A stretch of 64,000 nt of DNA, taken from NCBI RefSeq assembly GCF_004854025.1, contig NZ_STGM01000002.1, positions 62,001-126,000 on the forward strand, given 5' to 3'. A program made the translations under genes and the position numbers. Origin of the DNA: Microbacterium hydrothermale. Its GTDB lineage: Bacteria; Actinomycetota; Actinomycetes; Actinomycetales; Microbacteriaceae. The notes under the pieces are model-generated. The model saw only the letters and a program-made list of their open reading frames with translations. It was not told the DNA's origin and made no database searches. Every line of letters begins with the position of its first letter. The stretch's first letter is position 1. Positions 8,965-18,785 of the stretch are shown one piece after another.

Positions 8965-9363
8965 TCACCACACGTAGGCGAGGACTTCCCCGCCGACGCC
9001 CTTCTGCTCGGCCTGACGGTCGGTGAGGAGACCGGAGGAGGTGGACAGGATGGCGACGCCGAGTCCGCCGAGGACCGTGGGGACCTCGGTCGACTTCGCG
9101 TACACGCGAAGGCCGGGCTTGGAGACGCGCTTGATGCCGGCGATCGACCGCTCGCGGTTCGGGCCGTACTTCAGCGTCATGTTGAGGGTCTGGCCGACAC
9201 GCGCGTCTTCGACGCTCCAGTCGGCGATGTAACCCTCCTGCTTGAGGATGGCGGCGATGTTCGTCTTGAGCTTCGAGCTCGGCATCGACACGGAGTCGTG
9301 GTGCGCCGAGTTCGCGTTGCGCAGACGGGTCAGCATGTCTGCGACCGGGTCTGTCATCGTCAT
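8965..9363 (-). CDS. rpsH: 30S ribosomal protein S8
   Basis: S8 binds the central domain of 16S rRNA and in some bacteria represses the spc operon. The 132-residue protein starts [20 protein letters not shown] and contains [20 protein letters not shown]. Upstream, where rpsN normally sits between rplE and rpsH, there are only 92 non-coding bases with a GC-rich hairpin. Confidence 0.98.
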   Translation of the reverse strand: MTMTDPVADMLTRLRNANSAHHDSVSMPSSKLKTNIAAILKQEGYIADWSVEDARVGQTLNMTLKYGPNRERSIAGIKRVSKPGLRVYAKSTEVPTVLGGLGVAILSTSSGLLTDRQAEQKGVGGEVLAYVW

Positions 9364-9425
9364 GTGTTGCTTCTTTCTTTCATGAGGTTTCGGCTGCCGT
9401 TACACGACAGCCGACCTTCGATGAC

Positions 9426-9449
9426 GGGCCCCCGGAAACCCGGGGGCCC
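9426..9449 (-). terminator. 10-bp hairpin in the rplE-rpsH gap
   Basis: Bases 9426-9435 pair perfectly with 9440-9449 around the loop aaac, six bases past the rplE stop. It occupies the place of the missing rpsN gene. It may be a partial terminator or a processing site; bases after it also form a small stem (cggctg with cagccg) before the rpsH start. Confidence 0.6.
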
Positions 9450-9455
9450 GAGGGG

Positions 9456-10046
9456 TCAGGCCTGCTGGTCGGCCGACTGGAAGGGGAACCCGAGCTGGCG
9501 GAGCAGCGAACGGCCTTCGTCGTCGGTCTTGGCGGTGGTGACGATGGTGATGTCGAAACCACGCACGCGGTCGATGCGGTCCTGATCGATCTCGTGGAAC
9601 ACGGACTGCTCCTGAAGACCGAAGGTGTAGTTGCCGTTGCCGTCGAACTGCTTGGCCGACAGACCGCGGAAGTCGCGGATGCGGGGCAGGGCGAGGTTGA
9701 CGAGGCGGTCGATGAACTCCCACGCGCGGTCGCCACGGAGGGTGACGTGCGCGCCGATGGCCTGGCCCTCACGCAGCTTGAACTGCGCGATGGACTTGCG
9801 GGCCTTGGTGACGACGGGCTTCTGACCGGTGATCTTGGTGAGGTCGTCGACCGCACCATCGATCACCTTGCTGTCACGAGCGGCCTCGCCGACACCGGTG
9901 TTCACGACGACCTTGACCAGGCCGGGGATCTGCATGACGTTCTCGTAGCCGAACTCGTCCTGCAGCGCCTTCTTGATCTCGGCGTTGTACTTCTGCTTGA
10001 GGCGGGGCTGGATCTTGCCAGTCTCCGCGGCAGTCACGGTGCTCAT
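9456..10046 (-). CDS. rplE: 50S ribosomal protein L5
   Basis: L5 binds 5S rRNA in the central protuberance. The 196-residue protein includes [40 protein letters not shown] and a C-terminal [20 protein letters not shown]. It begins two bases after rplX ends and is followed by the hairpin at 9426-9449. Confidence 0.98.
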   Translation of the reverse strand: MSTVTAAETGKIQPRLKQKYNAEIKKALQDEFGYENVMQIPGLVKVVVNTGVGEAARDSKVIDGAVDDLTKITGQKPVVTKARKSIAQFKLREGQAIGAHVTLRGDRAWEFIDRLVNLALPRIRDFRGLSAKQFDGNGNYTFGLQEQSVFHEIDQDRIDRVRGFDITIVTTAKTDDEGRSLLRQLGFPFQSADQQA

Positions 10047-10048
10047 GT

Positions 10049-10408
10049 TCAGAGGTCCTTGCCTGACTTCTTCGCGTAGCGCACACGGACGGTGCGCTTG
10101 ACGCCGTCCTTCACCTGCTCCTCGACACGGTGGCCGACACGGGTCGGCTTCTTGGTCGAGGGGTCGACGAGCGCGACGTTGGAGATGTGGATCGGGGCCT
10201 CGAACGTCTCGATGCCACCGGTCTTGGTGCCGCGCTGGGACTGGCCCACGCGGTTGTGCTTGGTGACGTAGTTCACGCCCTCGACGATGACGCGGTTCTG
10301 CTCGGACAGGACCTCGAGGACCTTGCCCTGCTTACCGCGGTCTCCGCCGCGCTCGGGCTTTGCGCCCGAGATGACCTGAACCAGGTCGCCCTTCTTGATT
10401 TTCGCCAT
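10049..10408 (-). CDS. rplX: 50S ribosomal protein L24
   Basis: L24 is an assembly-initiator protein with a KOW motif, seen here as [14 protein letters not shown] and [10 protein letters not shown] near the N-terminus. The 119-residue length is normal for actinobacteria. It lies two bases after rplN. Confidence 0.97.
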   Translation of the reverse strand: MAKIKKGDLVQVISGAKPERGGDRGKQGKVLEVLSEQNRVIVEGVNYVTKHNRVGQSQRGTKTGGIETFEAPIHISNVALVDPSTKKPTRVGHRVEEQVKDGVKRTVRVRYAKKSGKDL

Positions 10409-10410
10409 GA

Positions 10411-10779
10411 TCAGATGACCTCCGGGGCGAGCGAGACGATCTTCATGAACTTCTTGTCACGAAGCTCACGACCGACCGGTCCGAAGATACGGGTGCCGCG
10501 GGGCTCCCCGTCGTTCTTCAGGATCACGGCGGCGTTCTCGTCGAACTTGATGTACGAGCCGTCGGGACGGCGGGTCTGCTTCACGACGCGGACGACGACG
10601 GCCTTGACCACGTCGCCCTTCTTGACGTTTCCACCGGGGATCGCGTCCTTGACCGTGGCGACGATGACGTCACCGAGGCCGGCGTAGCGACGGTTGGAGC
10701 CGCCGAGCACGCGGATCGTGAGCAGCTCCTTGGCGCCGGTGTTGTCGGCGACCTTCAGCCGGGATTCGTTCTGAATCAC
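10411..10779 (-). CDS. rplN: 50S ribosomal protein L14
   Basis: The 122-residue protein starts [20 protein letters not shown] and contains [20 protein letters not shown], both family signatures. L14 contributes to intersubunit bridges. It follows rpsQ by 35 bases. Confidence 0.98.
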   Translation of the reverse strand: MIQNESRLKVADNTGAKELLTIRVLGGSNRRYAGLGDVIVATVKDAIPGGNVKKGDVVKAVVVRVVKQTRRPDGSYIKFDENAAVILKNDGEPRGTRIFGPVGRELRDKKFMKIVSLAPEVI

Positions 10780-10814
10780 TTTTTACTCCTTGGGTTCCAA
10801 GCAAGCCGCGAGGC

Positions 10815-11141
10815 TTACTTGGCCTTCTCGAGGATCTCGACCAGGCGCCAGCGCTTGGTGGCGCTGAGCGGACGGGTCTCGTTGATGACGACCAGGTCGC
10901 CGATGCCCGCCGAGTTGGTCTCGTCGTGCGCCTTGACCTTGGAGGTGCGGCGGATGACCTTGCCGTAGAGCGGGTGCTTCACGCGGTCCTCGACCTCGAC
11001 GACGATCGTCTTGTCCATCTTGTCGCTGACGACGTAGCCACGACGCGCCTTGCGGTAACCGCGGGCGTTCTCGTCGCGAACGTCGTTCTCGGCGTGCTCG
11101 TGGCCGGCGACCTGCGCCTCGGCCTTCTTCGCGGTAGCCAT
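10815..11141 (-). CDS. rpsQ: 30S ribosomal protein S17
   Basis: S17 is a primary 16S rRNA-binding protein. The 108-residue product has an N-terminal extension of about 30 residues rich in Ala, Glu and His before the core ([20 protein letters not shown]). The ATG overlaps the rpmC stop by one base (TAATG). Confidence 0.97.
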   Translation of the reverse strand: MATAKKAEAQVAGHEHAENDVRDENARGYRKARRGYVVSDKMDKTIVVEVEDRVKHPLYGKVIRRTSKVKAHDETNSAGIGDLVVINETRPLSATKRWRLVEILEKAK

Positions 11142-11455
11142 TACTCCGCCTCTTCCTTCGTGGCGTCGTCAGCGGCATCCGCCTTCTTCGCCTTGCTCTT
11201 CTTCGCCTTCGCCGGAGCCTCGACCGGAGCCGGGGTGGCGCGGATGCCGAGCTCGCGCTCACGGATCACCGTGTACAGACGCGCGATGTCGCGCTTGACT
11301 GCACGGATGCGACCGTGGCTCTCGAGCTGGCCGGTGGCCGACTGGAAGCGCAGGTTGAACAGCTCTTCCTTGGCCTTGCGCAGCTCCTCGACGAGGCGCT
11401 GGTCTTCGAACGTGTCGAGCTCGCTCGGGGCGAGCTGCTTGGTGCCGATCGCCAT
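11141..11455 (-). CDS. rpmC: 50S ribosomal protein L29
   Basis: L29 lies at the tunnel exit. The 104-residue product has the helical core ([20 protein letters not shown]) and a long Lys/Ala/Glu tail of about 35 residues. Start and stop each overlap the neighbouring gene by one base. Confidence 0.97.
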   Translation of the reverse strand: MAIGTKQLAPSELDTFEDQRLVEELRKAKEELFNLRFQSATGQLESHGRIRAVKRDIARLYTVIRERELGIRATPAPVEAPAKAKKSKAKKADAADDATKEEAE

Positions 11456-11874
11456 TACGCGTCGCCCTCCTCGCGCTTGATGATGCGTGCCTTCAGCGGC
11501 AGCTTGTGGATGGCTCGGGTCAGTGCTTCACGAGCGAGTTCCTCGTTGACACCCGCGACCTCGAAGAGGACGCGGCCCGGCTTGACGTTGGCAACCCACC
11601 ACTCGGGGGAACCCTTACCGGAACCCATGCGGGTTTCAGCCGGCTTCTTGGTGAGCGGACGGTCGGGGTAGATGTTGATCCACACCTTTCCACCACGCTT
11701 GATGTGACGCGTCATGGCGATACGAGCGGACTCGATCTGACGGTTGGTCACGTAGGCGGGGGTCAGAGCCTGGATGCCGAACTCACCGAACGACACCGAG
11801 GTGCCACCAGTGGCCTGGCCCGAGCGACCGGGGTGGTGCTGCTTGCGGTACTTGACCTTGCGGGGGATGAGCAT
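11455..11874 (-). CDS. rplP: 50S ribosomal protein L16
   Basis: L16 stabilises A-site tRNA. The 139-residue product starts [20 protein letters not shown] and contains [20 protein letters not shown] and the [18 protein letters not shown] segment. One-base overlaps join it to rpsC and rpmC. Confidence 0.98.
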   Translation of the reverse strand: MLIPRKVKYRKQHHPGRSGQATGGTSVSFGEFGIQALTPAYVTNRQIESARIAMTRHIKRGGKVWINIYPDRPLTKKPAETRMGSGKGSPEWWVANVKPGRVLFEVAGVNEELAREALTRAIHKLPLKARIIKREEGDA

Positions 11875-12632
11875 TACGCCGACGCTCCTTCTGCCACGGG
11901 GGCCTCGTTGCGCGGGCCACGACGACGGTCGCCACCGCGGTCGTCACGACCGCGCGACTTGGGTGCGTTGGCCTGCTCGCGGGCGAGCTCCTTGTTGGTG
12001 AGGTCGCCCTTGTAGATCCAGACCTTCACGCCGATGCGGCCGAAGGTCGTCTTGGCCTCGTAGAAGCCGTAGTCGATGTTCGCGCGCAGGGTGTGCAGGG
12101 GCACACGGCCTTCGCGGTAGAACTCGGAGCGGCTCATCTCGGCGCCGCCGAGGCGGCCCGACACCTGGATGCGGACACCCTTGGCGCCGGCGCGCTGCGC
12201 GCCCTGCAGACCCTTGCGCATCGCGCGACGGAACGCCACGCGAGCAGAGAGCTGCTCGGCGACACCCTGCGCGACCAGCTGAGCGTCGGCCTCGGGGTTC
12301 TTGACCTCGAGGATGTTCAGCTGGATCTGCTTGCCGGTGAGCTTCTCGAGGTCGGCGCGGATGCGCTCGGCCTCGGCGCCGCGGCGACCGATCACGATGC
12401 CCGGACGGGCGGTGTGGATGTCGACGCGGACGCGGTCACGCGTGCGCTCGATCTCGATGTTGCTGACACCGGCGCGGTCGAGCGAGGTGGTCAGCAGGCG
12501 ACGGATCTTGATGTCCTCGGCGAGGTAGTCGGCGTAACGCTGACCGGGCTTCGTCGAGTCCGAGAACCACCGCGACACGTGGTCGGTGGTGATGCCGAGG
12601 CGGAAGCCGTACGGGTTGACCTTCTGTCCCAT
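11874..12632 (-). CDS. rpsC: 30S ribosomal protein S3
   Basis: S3 forms part of the mRNA entry tunnel. The 252-residue protein has a KH domain ([20 protein letters not shown]) after [14 protein letters not shown] and the C-terminal domain [19 protein letters not shown], with a charged tail. It overlaps rplV and rplP by one base each. Confidence 0.98.
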   Translation of the reverse strand: MGQKVNPYGFRLGITTDHVSRWFSDSTKPGQRYADYLAEDIKIRRLLTTSLDRAGVSNIEIERTRDRVRVDIHTARPGIVIGRRGAEAERIRADLEKLTGKQIQLNILEVKNPEADAQLVAQGVAEQLSARVAFRRAMRKGLQGAQRAGAKGVRIQVSGRLGGAEMSRSEFYREGRVPLHTLRANIDYGFYEAKTTFGRIGVKVWIYKGDLTNKELAREQANAPKSRGRDDRGGDRRRGPRNEAPVAEGASA

Positions 12633-13030
12633 TACTTGCTCGCCTTCTTGTTGGCGCGAGCCGGGGCTGCCTCAGCGGCCTCGGGCGTCGCGAGCACGAC
12701 CGTGATGTGGCTCGTGCGCTTCTTGATCTGGAAGGCGCGACCCTGAGCGCGGGGCTGGAAACGCTTCAGCGTCGTGCCCTCGTCGACGTACGCGTTCTTC
12801 ACGTACAGGTCGGCGTCATCCAGGTATTCGTTCGTCTTGTCGGCGGTGACGCGAGCGTTCGCGATCGCCGAGGCGACGAGCTTGTAGATCGGCTCGCTCG
12901 CGCCCTGCGGCGCGAACTTCAGGATGGCGAGGGCCTCTTCGGCCTGCTTTCCCTTGATGAGCGCGACGACACGACGAGCCTTCTGAGGGGTCACGCGGAT
13001 GTGTCGCACACGTGCGATGGACTCCACCAT
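12632..13030 (-). CDS. rplV: 50S ribosomal protein L22
   Basis: L22 lines the exit tunnel, where its hairpin is a site of macrolide-resistance changes. The 132-residue product starts [20 protein letters not shown] and has [21 protein letters not shown] short Ala-rich tail follows. Confidence 0.98.
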   Translation of the reverse strand: MVESIARVRHIRVTPQKARRVVALIKGKQAEEALAILKFAPQGASEPIYKLVASAIANARVTADKTNEYLDDADLYVKNAYVDEGTTLKRFQPRAQGRAFQIKKRTSHITVVLATPEAAEAAPARANKKASK

Positions 13031-13052
13031 TTCTCTCTCCTCCTCGGTCGCC

Positions 13053-13334
13053 TTAGCGGCGACGGCCCTTCTTGTCGTCCTTCACGTGGCCGCGGAAGGT
13101 GCGGGTGGGCGAGAACTCGCCCAGCTTGTGGCCGACCATGGTCTCGGTCACGAACACGGGGATGTGCTTGCGACCGTCGTGCACGGCGATGGTGTGTCCC
13201 AGCATGGCGGGGATGATCATCGAACGGCGCGACCAGGTCTTGATGACGTTCTTGGAACCGGCTTCGTTCTGCGAGACGACCTTGCGAAGCAGGTGCTCGT
13301 CGACGAAGGGGCCCTTCTTAAGGCTGCGAGGCAT
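13053..13334 (-). CDS. rpsS: 30S ribosomal protein S19
   Basis: The 93-residue protein starts [19 protein letters not shown] and includes [20 protein letters not shown] and [18 protein letters not shown], the full family pattern. It is located between rplB and rplV as in all S10 operons. Confidence 0.98.
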   Translation of the reverse strand: MPRSLKKGPFVDEHLLRKVVSQNEAGSKNVIKTWSRRSMIIPAMLGHTIAVHDGRKHIPVFVTETMVGHKLGEFSPTRTFRGHVKDDKKGRRR

Positions 13335-13346
13335 CTTCCTCTACTC

Positions 13347-14186
<840 letters not shown>

Positions 14187-14210
14187 TGTTGTTGTCCTCT
14201 ATCCCGACCG

Positions 14211-14510
14211 TCAGCCGACAGACGTGAAGATGTCGATGGTGCCGGACTTCAGCGTGACGATGGCACGCTTGGTGTCCTTGCGCTTGCCGATGCCGAAGCG
14301 GGTCCGACGGGCCTTGCCCTGACGGTTCAGCGTGTTGACCGAGGCCACCTTGACGCCGAAGATCTTCTCGATCGCGAGCTTGATCTCGGTCTTCGACGCA
14401 CGGGGGTCCACCAGGAAGGTGTACTTGCCCTCGTCGATGAGCGAGTAGCTCTTCTCGGAGACGACCGGCTTCAGGATGATGTCGCGCGGGTCCTTATTGA
14501 CGGTGGTCAT
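14211..14510 (-). CDS. rplW: 50S ribosomal protein L23
   Basis: L23 is the docking site for trigger factor and SRP at the tunnel exit. The 99-residue product contains [20 protein letters not shown] and [20 protein letters not shown]. It overlaps rplD by four bases. Confidence 0.98.
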   Translation of the reverse strand: MTTVNKDPRDIILKPVVSEKSYSLIDEGKYTFLVDPRASKTEIKLAIEKIFGVKVASVNTLNRQGKARRTRFGIGKRKDTKRAIVTLKSGTIDIFTSVG

Positions 14511-15169
14511 GCCGAGACCTCCTCGGTGGCAGCGCTCTTCGACGCGACGAACGCGTCGTAGGCGGCCTTGGTGAAGACGATGTCGTCGGAGACGAGCACG
14601 TCGTAGGCGTTCAGCTGGCCGAAGGTCAGCACGTGGACGTACGCGAGGTTGCGCACGCTCTTGATCGTCAGCTCGTCGTCGCGGTCGATGACCACGAGGA
14701 CGTTCTTGACGGCACCCAGGGCGGTCAGCGCGGTCGCGGCGGCCTTGGTCGAGGGAGCACCCTCGATGCCGAAGCTGTCGACGATGTGCAGACGCTGCCC
14801 ACGAGCACGGTCGCTGAGCGCGCCCAGGAGGGCGGCGGCGATCATCTTCTTGGGGGTGCGCTGGCCGTAGTCGCGGGGCTTCGGGCCGTGGACGATGCCA
14901 CCACCGGTCATGTGCGGCGCGCGGATCGAGCCCTGACGGGCGTTACCCGTGCCCTTCTGCTTGAAGGGCTTGCGGCCGGCACCCGAGACCTCGCCACGAC
15001 GCTTGGTCGAGTGCGTGCCCTGGCGAGCCGCGGCGCGCTGCGCCACGACGACCTGGTGGATGAGGGGGATGTTCGTCTTGACGTCGAAGATGGCGGCGGG
15101 CAGCTCCACGGAGCCGGCCTTCTTGCCGTCGGCCTTCAGGACGTCGAGCGCGAGAGTCGAGTCAGCCAT
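14507..15169 (-). CDS. rplD: 50S ribosomal protein L4
   Basis: L4 extends a loop into the exit tunnel and is the autoregulator of the S10 operon in enterobacteria. The 220-residue product starts [20 protein letters not shown] and includes the tunnel loop [20 protein letters not shown] and [20 protein letters not shown]. The ATG at 15169 is the family start, although the frame is open further upstream. Confidence 0.98.
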   Translation of the reverse strand: MADSTLALDVLKADGKKAGSVELPAAIFDVKTNIPLIHQVVVAQRAAARQGTHSTKRRGEVSGAGRKPFKQKGTGNARQGSIRAPHMTGGGIVHGPKPRDYGQRTPKKMIAAALLGALSDRARGQRLHIVDSFGIEGAPSTKAAATALTALGAVKNVLVVIDRDDELTIKSVRNLAYVHVLTFGQLNAYDVLVSDDIVFTKAAYDAFVASKSAATEEVSA

Positions 15170-15171
15170 GA

Positions 15172-15831
15172 TCAGGCACCCTTCACTGCGTTGCGGACGT
15201 AGACGATGCGGCCACGAGCACCGGGGACGGCGCCCTTGACGAGCATCAGGCCCTTCTCGGCGTCGACGGCGTGCACCGTGAGGTTGAGGACGGTCACGCG
15301 CTCGCCACCCATACGGCCGGCCATGCGCATGCCCTTGAAGACGCGGCTCGGGGTCGACGACGCGCCGATCGAACCGGGCTTGCGGTGGTTGCGGTGCGCA
15401 CCGTGCGAAGCGGAGACGCCCTTGAAGTTGTGACGCTTCATGACACCGGCGGTGCCCTTGCCCTTGCTGGTGCCGACGACGTCGACCAGCTGGCCGGCCT
15501 CGAAGAGGCCGTCGACGGTGAGCTCCTGGCCCAGCGCGTAGTCGGCGGCATCCGCGGTGCGCACCTCGGTGAGGTGGCGGCGCGGGGTGACACCGGCGGC
15601 GTCGAAGTGAGCCGTGAGGGGCTTGTTCACCTTGCGGGGGTCGATCTGGCCGTAGCCGATCTGAACGGCGTTGTAGCCGTCCTTCTCGAGCGAGCGCAGC
15701 TGGGTCACGACGTTCGGGGCGACCTCGATGACGGTGACGGGAACGAGCTTGCCGTTCTCGTCCCACACCTGGGTCATGCCGAGCTTGGTGCCGAGGAGGC
15801 CCTTGGAGATCTTGGAGTTGATGTCAGCCAT
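15172..15831 (-). CDS. rplC: 50S ribosomal protein L3
   Basis: L3 reaches the peptidyl transferase centre. The 219-residue product starts [20 protein letters not shown] and has [40 protein letters not shown] and [19 protein letters not shown]. It lies eight bases after rpsJ. Confidence 0.98.
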   Translation of the reverse strand: MADINSKISKGLLGTKLGMTQVWDENGKLVPVTVIEVAPNVVTQLRSLEKDGYNAVQIGYGQIDPRKVNKPLTAHFDAAGVTPRRHLTEVRTADAADYALGQELTVDGLFEAGQLVDVVGTSKGKGTAGVMKRHNFKGVSASHGAHRNHRKPGSIGASSTPSRVFKGMRMAGRMGGERVTVLNLTVHAVDAEKGLMLVKGAVPGARGRIVYVRNAVKGA

Positions 15832-15839
15832 GTCGAACC

Positions 15840-16148
15840 TCAGAGCTTGATCTCGATGTTGACATCGGCCGGGAGGTCGAGACGCATCAGCGAGTCGACG
15901 GCCTTGGGCGTCGGGTCGATGATGTCGATGAGGCGCTTGTGGGTGCGCATCTCGAAGTGCTCGCGGCTGTCCTTGTACTTGTGGGGCGACCGGATGACGC
16001 ACACGACGTTCTTCTCGGTCGGAAGGGGAACCGGGCCCACCACGGTGGCGCCGGCACGGGTCACGGTGTCGACGATCTTGCGCGCCGACGAGTCGAGCCC
16101 GGCGTGGTCGTACGACTTCAGGCGAATGCGGATCTTCTGTCCCGCCAT
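15840..16148 (-). CDS. rpsJ: 30S ribosomal protein S10
   Basis: S10 acts in the ribosome and as a transcription antitermination partner of NusB. The 102-residue product starts [20 protein letters not shown] and contains [20 protein letters not shown] and [18 protein letters not shown]. It is first in the S10 operon, behind a leader of about 300 bases. Confidence 0.98.
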   Translation of the reverse strand: MAGQKIRIRLKSYDHAGLDSSARKIVDTVTRAGATVVGPVPLPTEKNVVCVIRSPHKYKDSREHFEMRTHKRLIDIIDPTPKAVDSLMRLDLPADVNIEIKL

Positions 16149-16455
16149 TGTCTGCTCTCTCTCTTTCAGCGTCTTACCCGACCTGGGGCATTGGACGCAC
16201 GGTGGTGCTGACGCACCCTGGCACTTCCCCTCGCTTTCGCGAGAGATGCTGCACCGCTGTTCAGCTGTCAAACCGCACGCCACGTCGTGGCATCCGGCCC
16301 GCCCCGCGCACGCACGCGTGCGAATCCCGTGAAGGATGAGGGGTTCGGTGTGGTGTTCTGCTGCCCGCGGCCCAGGACCCTGCGCTTCCGCGCCGCCTGT
16401 GCACTGCCGAGACAGTGATCCTGGCGCGCGCCGAGCGCACGCCGGAATGTGGAAC
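16149..16455 (-). promoter_or_regulatory. Long 5' leader of the S10 operon
   Basis: About 300 non-coding bases separate the predicted transcription start (near 16,455) from rpsJ. Several short perfect stems lie in it, for example gccac with gtggc near 16,280-16,295, cgcacgc with gcgtgcg near 16,308-16,323, and ctcgc with gcgag near 16,229-16,243. No ORF with ribosomal-gene character is seen. A leader this long is consistent with feedback control by a ribosomal protein such as L4; no known leader family could be recognised by eye. Confidence 0.5.
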
Positions 16456-16461
16456 TGGTCT

Positions 16462-16490
16462 AGTCTACGGACCCCCGGCACGCGCCGCAA
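16462..16490 (-). promoter_or_regulatory. Sigma-A type promoter of the S10 operon
   Basis: On the minus strand TTGCGG (16485-16490) and TAGACT (16462-16467) are separated by exactly 17 bases. It is the only good -35/-10 pair upstream of rpsJ and lies just after a terminator hairpin for the preceding small gene. Confidence 0.8.
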
Positions 16491-16543
16491 ACCCGGGCGT
16501 GTCGCGCTCGGCGGATGCTCAGGATGCCGCGCCCGAACACCGC

Positions 16544-16574
16544 GGCGCCGCCCCCGACTCGCGGGGACGGCGCC
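16544..16574 (-). terminator. GC-rich hairpin after the small Rv0909-like gene
   Basis: Bases 16544-16550 (ggcgccg) pair with 16568-16574 (cggcgcc), and inner C and G runs (16551-16555 with 16563-16566) extend the stem with a small bulge. It lies 17 bases past the stop codon and isolates the S10 promoter from read-through. Confidence 0.6.
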
Positions 16575-16590
16575 GGTGCAGGGCAGACGA

Positions 16591-16809
16591 TCAGACGTTG
16601 CCGATGTGCTTGTCCACGTTCTGGCGAACCTCGTCGACCTTGCCGTGCTGTTCGGTCGGAACGACCTTCTTGATGGCGTCGGCCGCACCGTCGAGGATCT
16701 TGTCGCTGACTTCTTCGGCCTTCTCGCTCTTGAGCGCCTCTTCGATCTTGTCGCGGTTCTCGTCGAGGAGCTTCTTGCCCTTCGCGATGATGTCGTCCAC
16801 TCCACCCAT
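16591..16809 (-). CDS. Small Rv0909/MT0933-like protein (putative antitoxin family)
   Basis: The 72-residue product starts [20 protein letters not shown] and is a highly charged helical protein ending [16 protein letters not shown]. This layout fits the small actinobacterial family named after MT0933/Rv0909, which databases describe as a putative antitoxin. I chose the ATG at 16809 because GGGAG lies six bases upstream; a second ATG six bases earlier is possible. No toxin-like gene is adjacent, so a real toxin-antitoxin role is doubtful here. Its own terminator and position between the S10 operon and the polysaccharide region suggest a single-gene unit. Confidence 0.65.
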   Translation of the reverse strand: MGGVDDIIAKGKKLLDENRDKIEEALKSEKAEEVSDKILDGAADAIKKVVPTEQHGKVDEVRQNVDKHIGNV

Positions 16810-16883
16810 GTGCATCTCCCTCGAGGATCGGTGTCGGCAGGATGCCGACGGGGTGGGGTTCATTGTGGGCCGAATGCCGCGCG

Positions 16884-16913
16884 AAAAAAAAGGGTCTCGC
16901 CGCCGGGACGCGG
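16884..16913 (-). terminator. Weak hairpin with an eight-T tract after the first DUF4012 gene
   Basis: On the minus strand a four-base-pair stem (16900-16903 with 16910-16913) is followed eight bases later by a run of eight T (16884-16891), starting just beyond the stop codon at 16920. Such a run is striking in DNA this GC-rich. The stem is weak, so this is a tentative terminator; the run could instead act in the promoter of the downstream small gene. Confidence 0.35.
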
Positions 16914-16919
16914 TGCGGA

Positions 16920-18785
16920 TCAGCTCGAGAAGCCCGCCACGAAGGGATCGCATGAAGCGTCGACCGTGACCGGCGTGTCCGAGGCGGTCGGCGTGTGACG
17001 AATGTCCAGGGGCCCCAGCGGGCCCGCGGGCAGCTGCACCGTATAGGAGACCGTCCGGGACTCCCCCTGTCCGAGTGTCACCATGCGACTTTCACCGGAG
17101 TTGCCGTTCTCGCTTCCACTGCGCGACAGCGACGGGATGTCGCCATCCGCGGGGTCCAGGGCGGTGATGGTCGCCCCCGGCGGAGCGAAGAATAATGCGT
17201 TCAGCATCATCGTCCGGGGCGGCAGGCCGTAATCGCTGTTGCGGAAGCCCAAGGTGTAGGCATTAGTGATGTCGTCGGTGATGCTGTTCCGCATATTCAC
17301 CGACATGTTCACCGTTCGGTCTGCGGCGTTGCACGTCGCGAAGACCTCGGTTGCCAAGTGGTACTCCAGCTTGCCGATCGAGAAGTCGTTGAAGTAGATC
17401 CCCACCTGCGTGGAGGCGGCATTGTCGGCGCGGAGGCCGCCGTCGAGACCGACTTCCGAGACGAGAGACTGCGCCTGCTCGTCTCGGAACCACAGATTGA
17501 TCCGCTGCTCCTGCGCGCTGCGGGTCAGCTGGTCGAACATCGCGATGGGGTTCCACTGGCCGCCGGCCAGGCGCGAGAACACCGTCGACGAGACCGTGGC
17601 GAAGAACTCGTCCGACGACCGCCCGTTGTCACCGGCATCACCGTACCGCTGATACGCGTCGCTCAGAAGCAACTTGACCGCGTTGTCCGAGGTGATCTGC
17701 TCTCCGGACGGCAGGTCCACCGGCCCGAGGACTTCGAGCATGTGCGCGAGGACCACCGGGTCGATCGACATCACGCCGTCGAACTGCGAACCATCGGTGC
17801 GGTTCCACAGCGACTCGAACAGGCGGGCGGTGGTCGGGAAGTCGGGGCTGAAGGTGTAGTCCTGCGAGTACCGCGTGAACGTGTCGGGATACAGAGCGAG
17901 CGTGCTCTCGGGAAGGTCGAGTACGGAGCGGCCCGCCTGACCCGCGGCGTAGAAGGCCATCGAGTCGGACTGCTCTTTGAGCTCGATCCGCCCGTCGTCG
18001 ACGACCATGACGCTGGAGGCGGCCGGATTTCCCCCTGTCGCACGGATCTCGGCGTTGTTCTGGAACACCACGAGGTACGTCTTCGGCCCGTCCCCGCCCG
18101 CCGCCGCGAGCAGCGAGGGGAGGTATTTCTGGACGAGGGTCAGCGAAGGGGCGGCCTGGTCGACGATCTGGGCGACCTGATCGAGCGGCTCGGTGACGAT
18201 CGGCAGGAGGTTCGTGCGGTCGATGCCGTCGGTGACCACCTTGGCGTCGGTGAAGGCGCTGGTGATCTCCGGAAGCGCACCCTCCGCTTGGCGGAAGGGC
18301 TCGAGGTTGATCCCCCCACCTTCCACGGCGAGGGACGAGAAGTCGGATGCCGAGAGGAGGGCGACCGTCGGCGGGAGGGCCCGGCCGGTCAGGTCGCGCG
18401 TCATCGCGGTCAGCTCCTGGACCGCCTGGGTGTTGTCCTTCACGAGGGGGAAGGAGGACGCCAAGTCCCAGAGAGGTCCGGACGAATTGGCATCCGCCCG
18501 ATTCGTCTGCTCGAGCACCTCACCCGAAACCTGGTTCAGCCCTGCGATATCGCGGTTGGCGACGATCTGCGGAACGAAAGAGAGTTTCGTCTGCGCCCCC
18601 AGGAGGTCCGTGCGCACGACACCAGCCTGATGAACGAAAGCAAGCGCGATGGCGGCCGCACCAAAGACAGCGAAGCCGAGGGCTCCGACGGTCCAGCCGG
18701 CGATGGTGGCGGCAAGCTGGCGTCCAGAGCCGGCTGACTTCTCGGCTCTCTGGCGGCGATCCCGCCGCTCAAGGTCCCCGCTCAC
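16920..18785 (-). CDS. DUF4012 membrane protein, copy A
   Basis: The 621-residue product has a charged cytoplasmic N-terminus of about 28 residues, one membrane segment at about 30-52 and a large extracytoplasmic part. The family landmark is GPKTYLVVFQNNAEIRATGG, followed by segments rich in Asp/Ser and DGVMSIDPVVLAHMLEVLGP. DUF4012 proteins occur in polysaccharide gene clusters of high-GC Gram-positives; their biochemistry is not established. The start overlaps the stop of the upstream repeat protein by four bases, so the two are co-translated and may be partners. A second DUF4012 gene lies at 34,924-36,693. Confidence 0.88.
   Translation of the reverse strand: MSGDLERRDRRQRAEKSAGSGRQLAATIAGWTVGALGFAVFGAAAIALAFVHQAGVVRTDLLGAQTKLSFVPQIVANRDIAGLNQVSGEVLEQTNRADANSSGPLWDLASSFPLVKDNTQAVQELTAMTRDLTGRALPPTVALLSASDFSSLAVEGGGINLEPFRQAEGALPEITSAFTDAKVVTDGIDRTNLLPIVTEPLDQVAQIVDQAAPSLTLVQKYLPSLLAAAGGDGPKTYLVVFQNNAEIRATGGNPAASSVMVVDDGRIELKEQSDSMAFYAAGQAGRSVLDLPESTLALYPDTFTRYSQDYTFSPDFPTTARLFESLWNRTDGSQFDGVMSIDPVVLAHMLEVLGPVDLPSGEQITSDNAVKLLLSDAYQRYGDAGDNGRSSDEFFATVSSTVFSRLAGGQWNPIAMFDQLTRSAQEQRINLWFRDEQAQSLVSEVGLDGGLRADNAASTQVGIYFNDFSIGKLEYHLATEVFATCNAADRTVNMSVNMRNSITDDITNAYTLGFRNSDYGLPPRTMMLNALFFAPPGATITALDPADGDIPSLSRSGSENGNSGESRMVTLGQGESRTVSYTVQLPAGPLGPLDIRHTPTASDTPVTVDASCDPFVAGFSS

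Noticed and set aside
16336..16998. Plus-strand frame across the S10 promoter region
   Set aside because: It overlaps the supported small minus-strand gene, the promoter and the terminator, and has no protein-like features.
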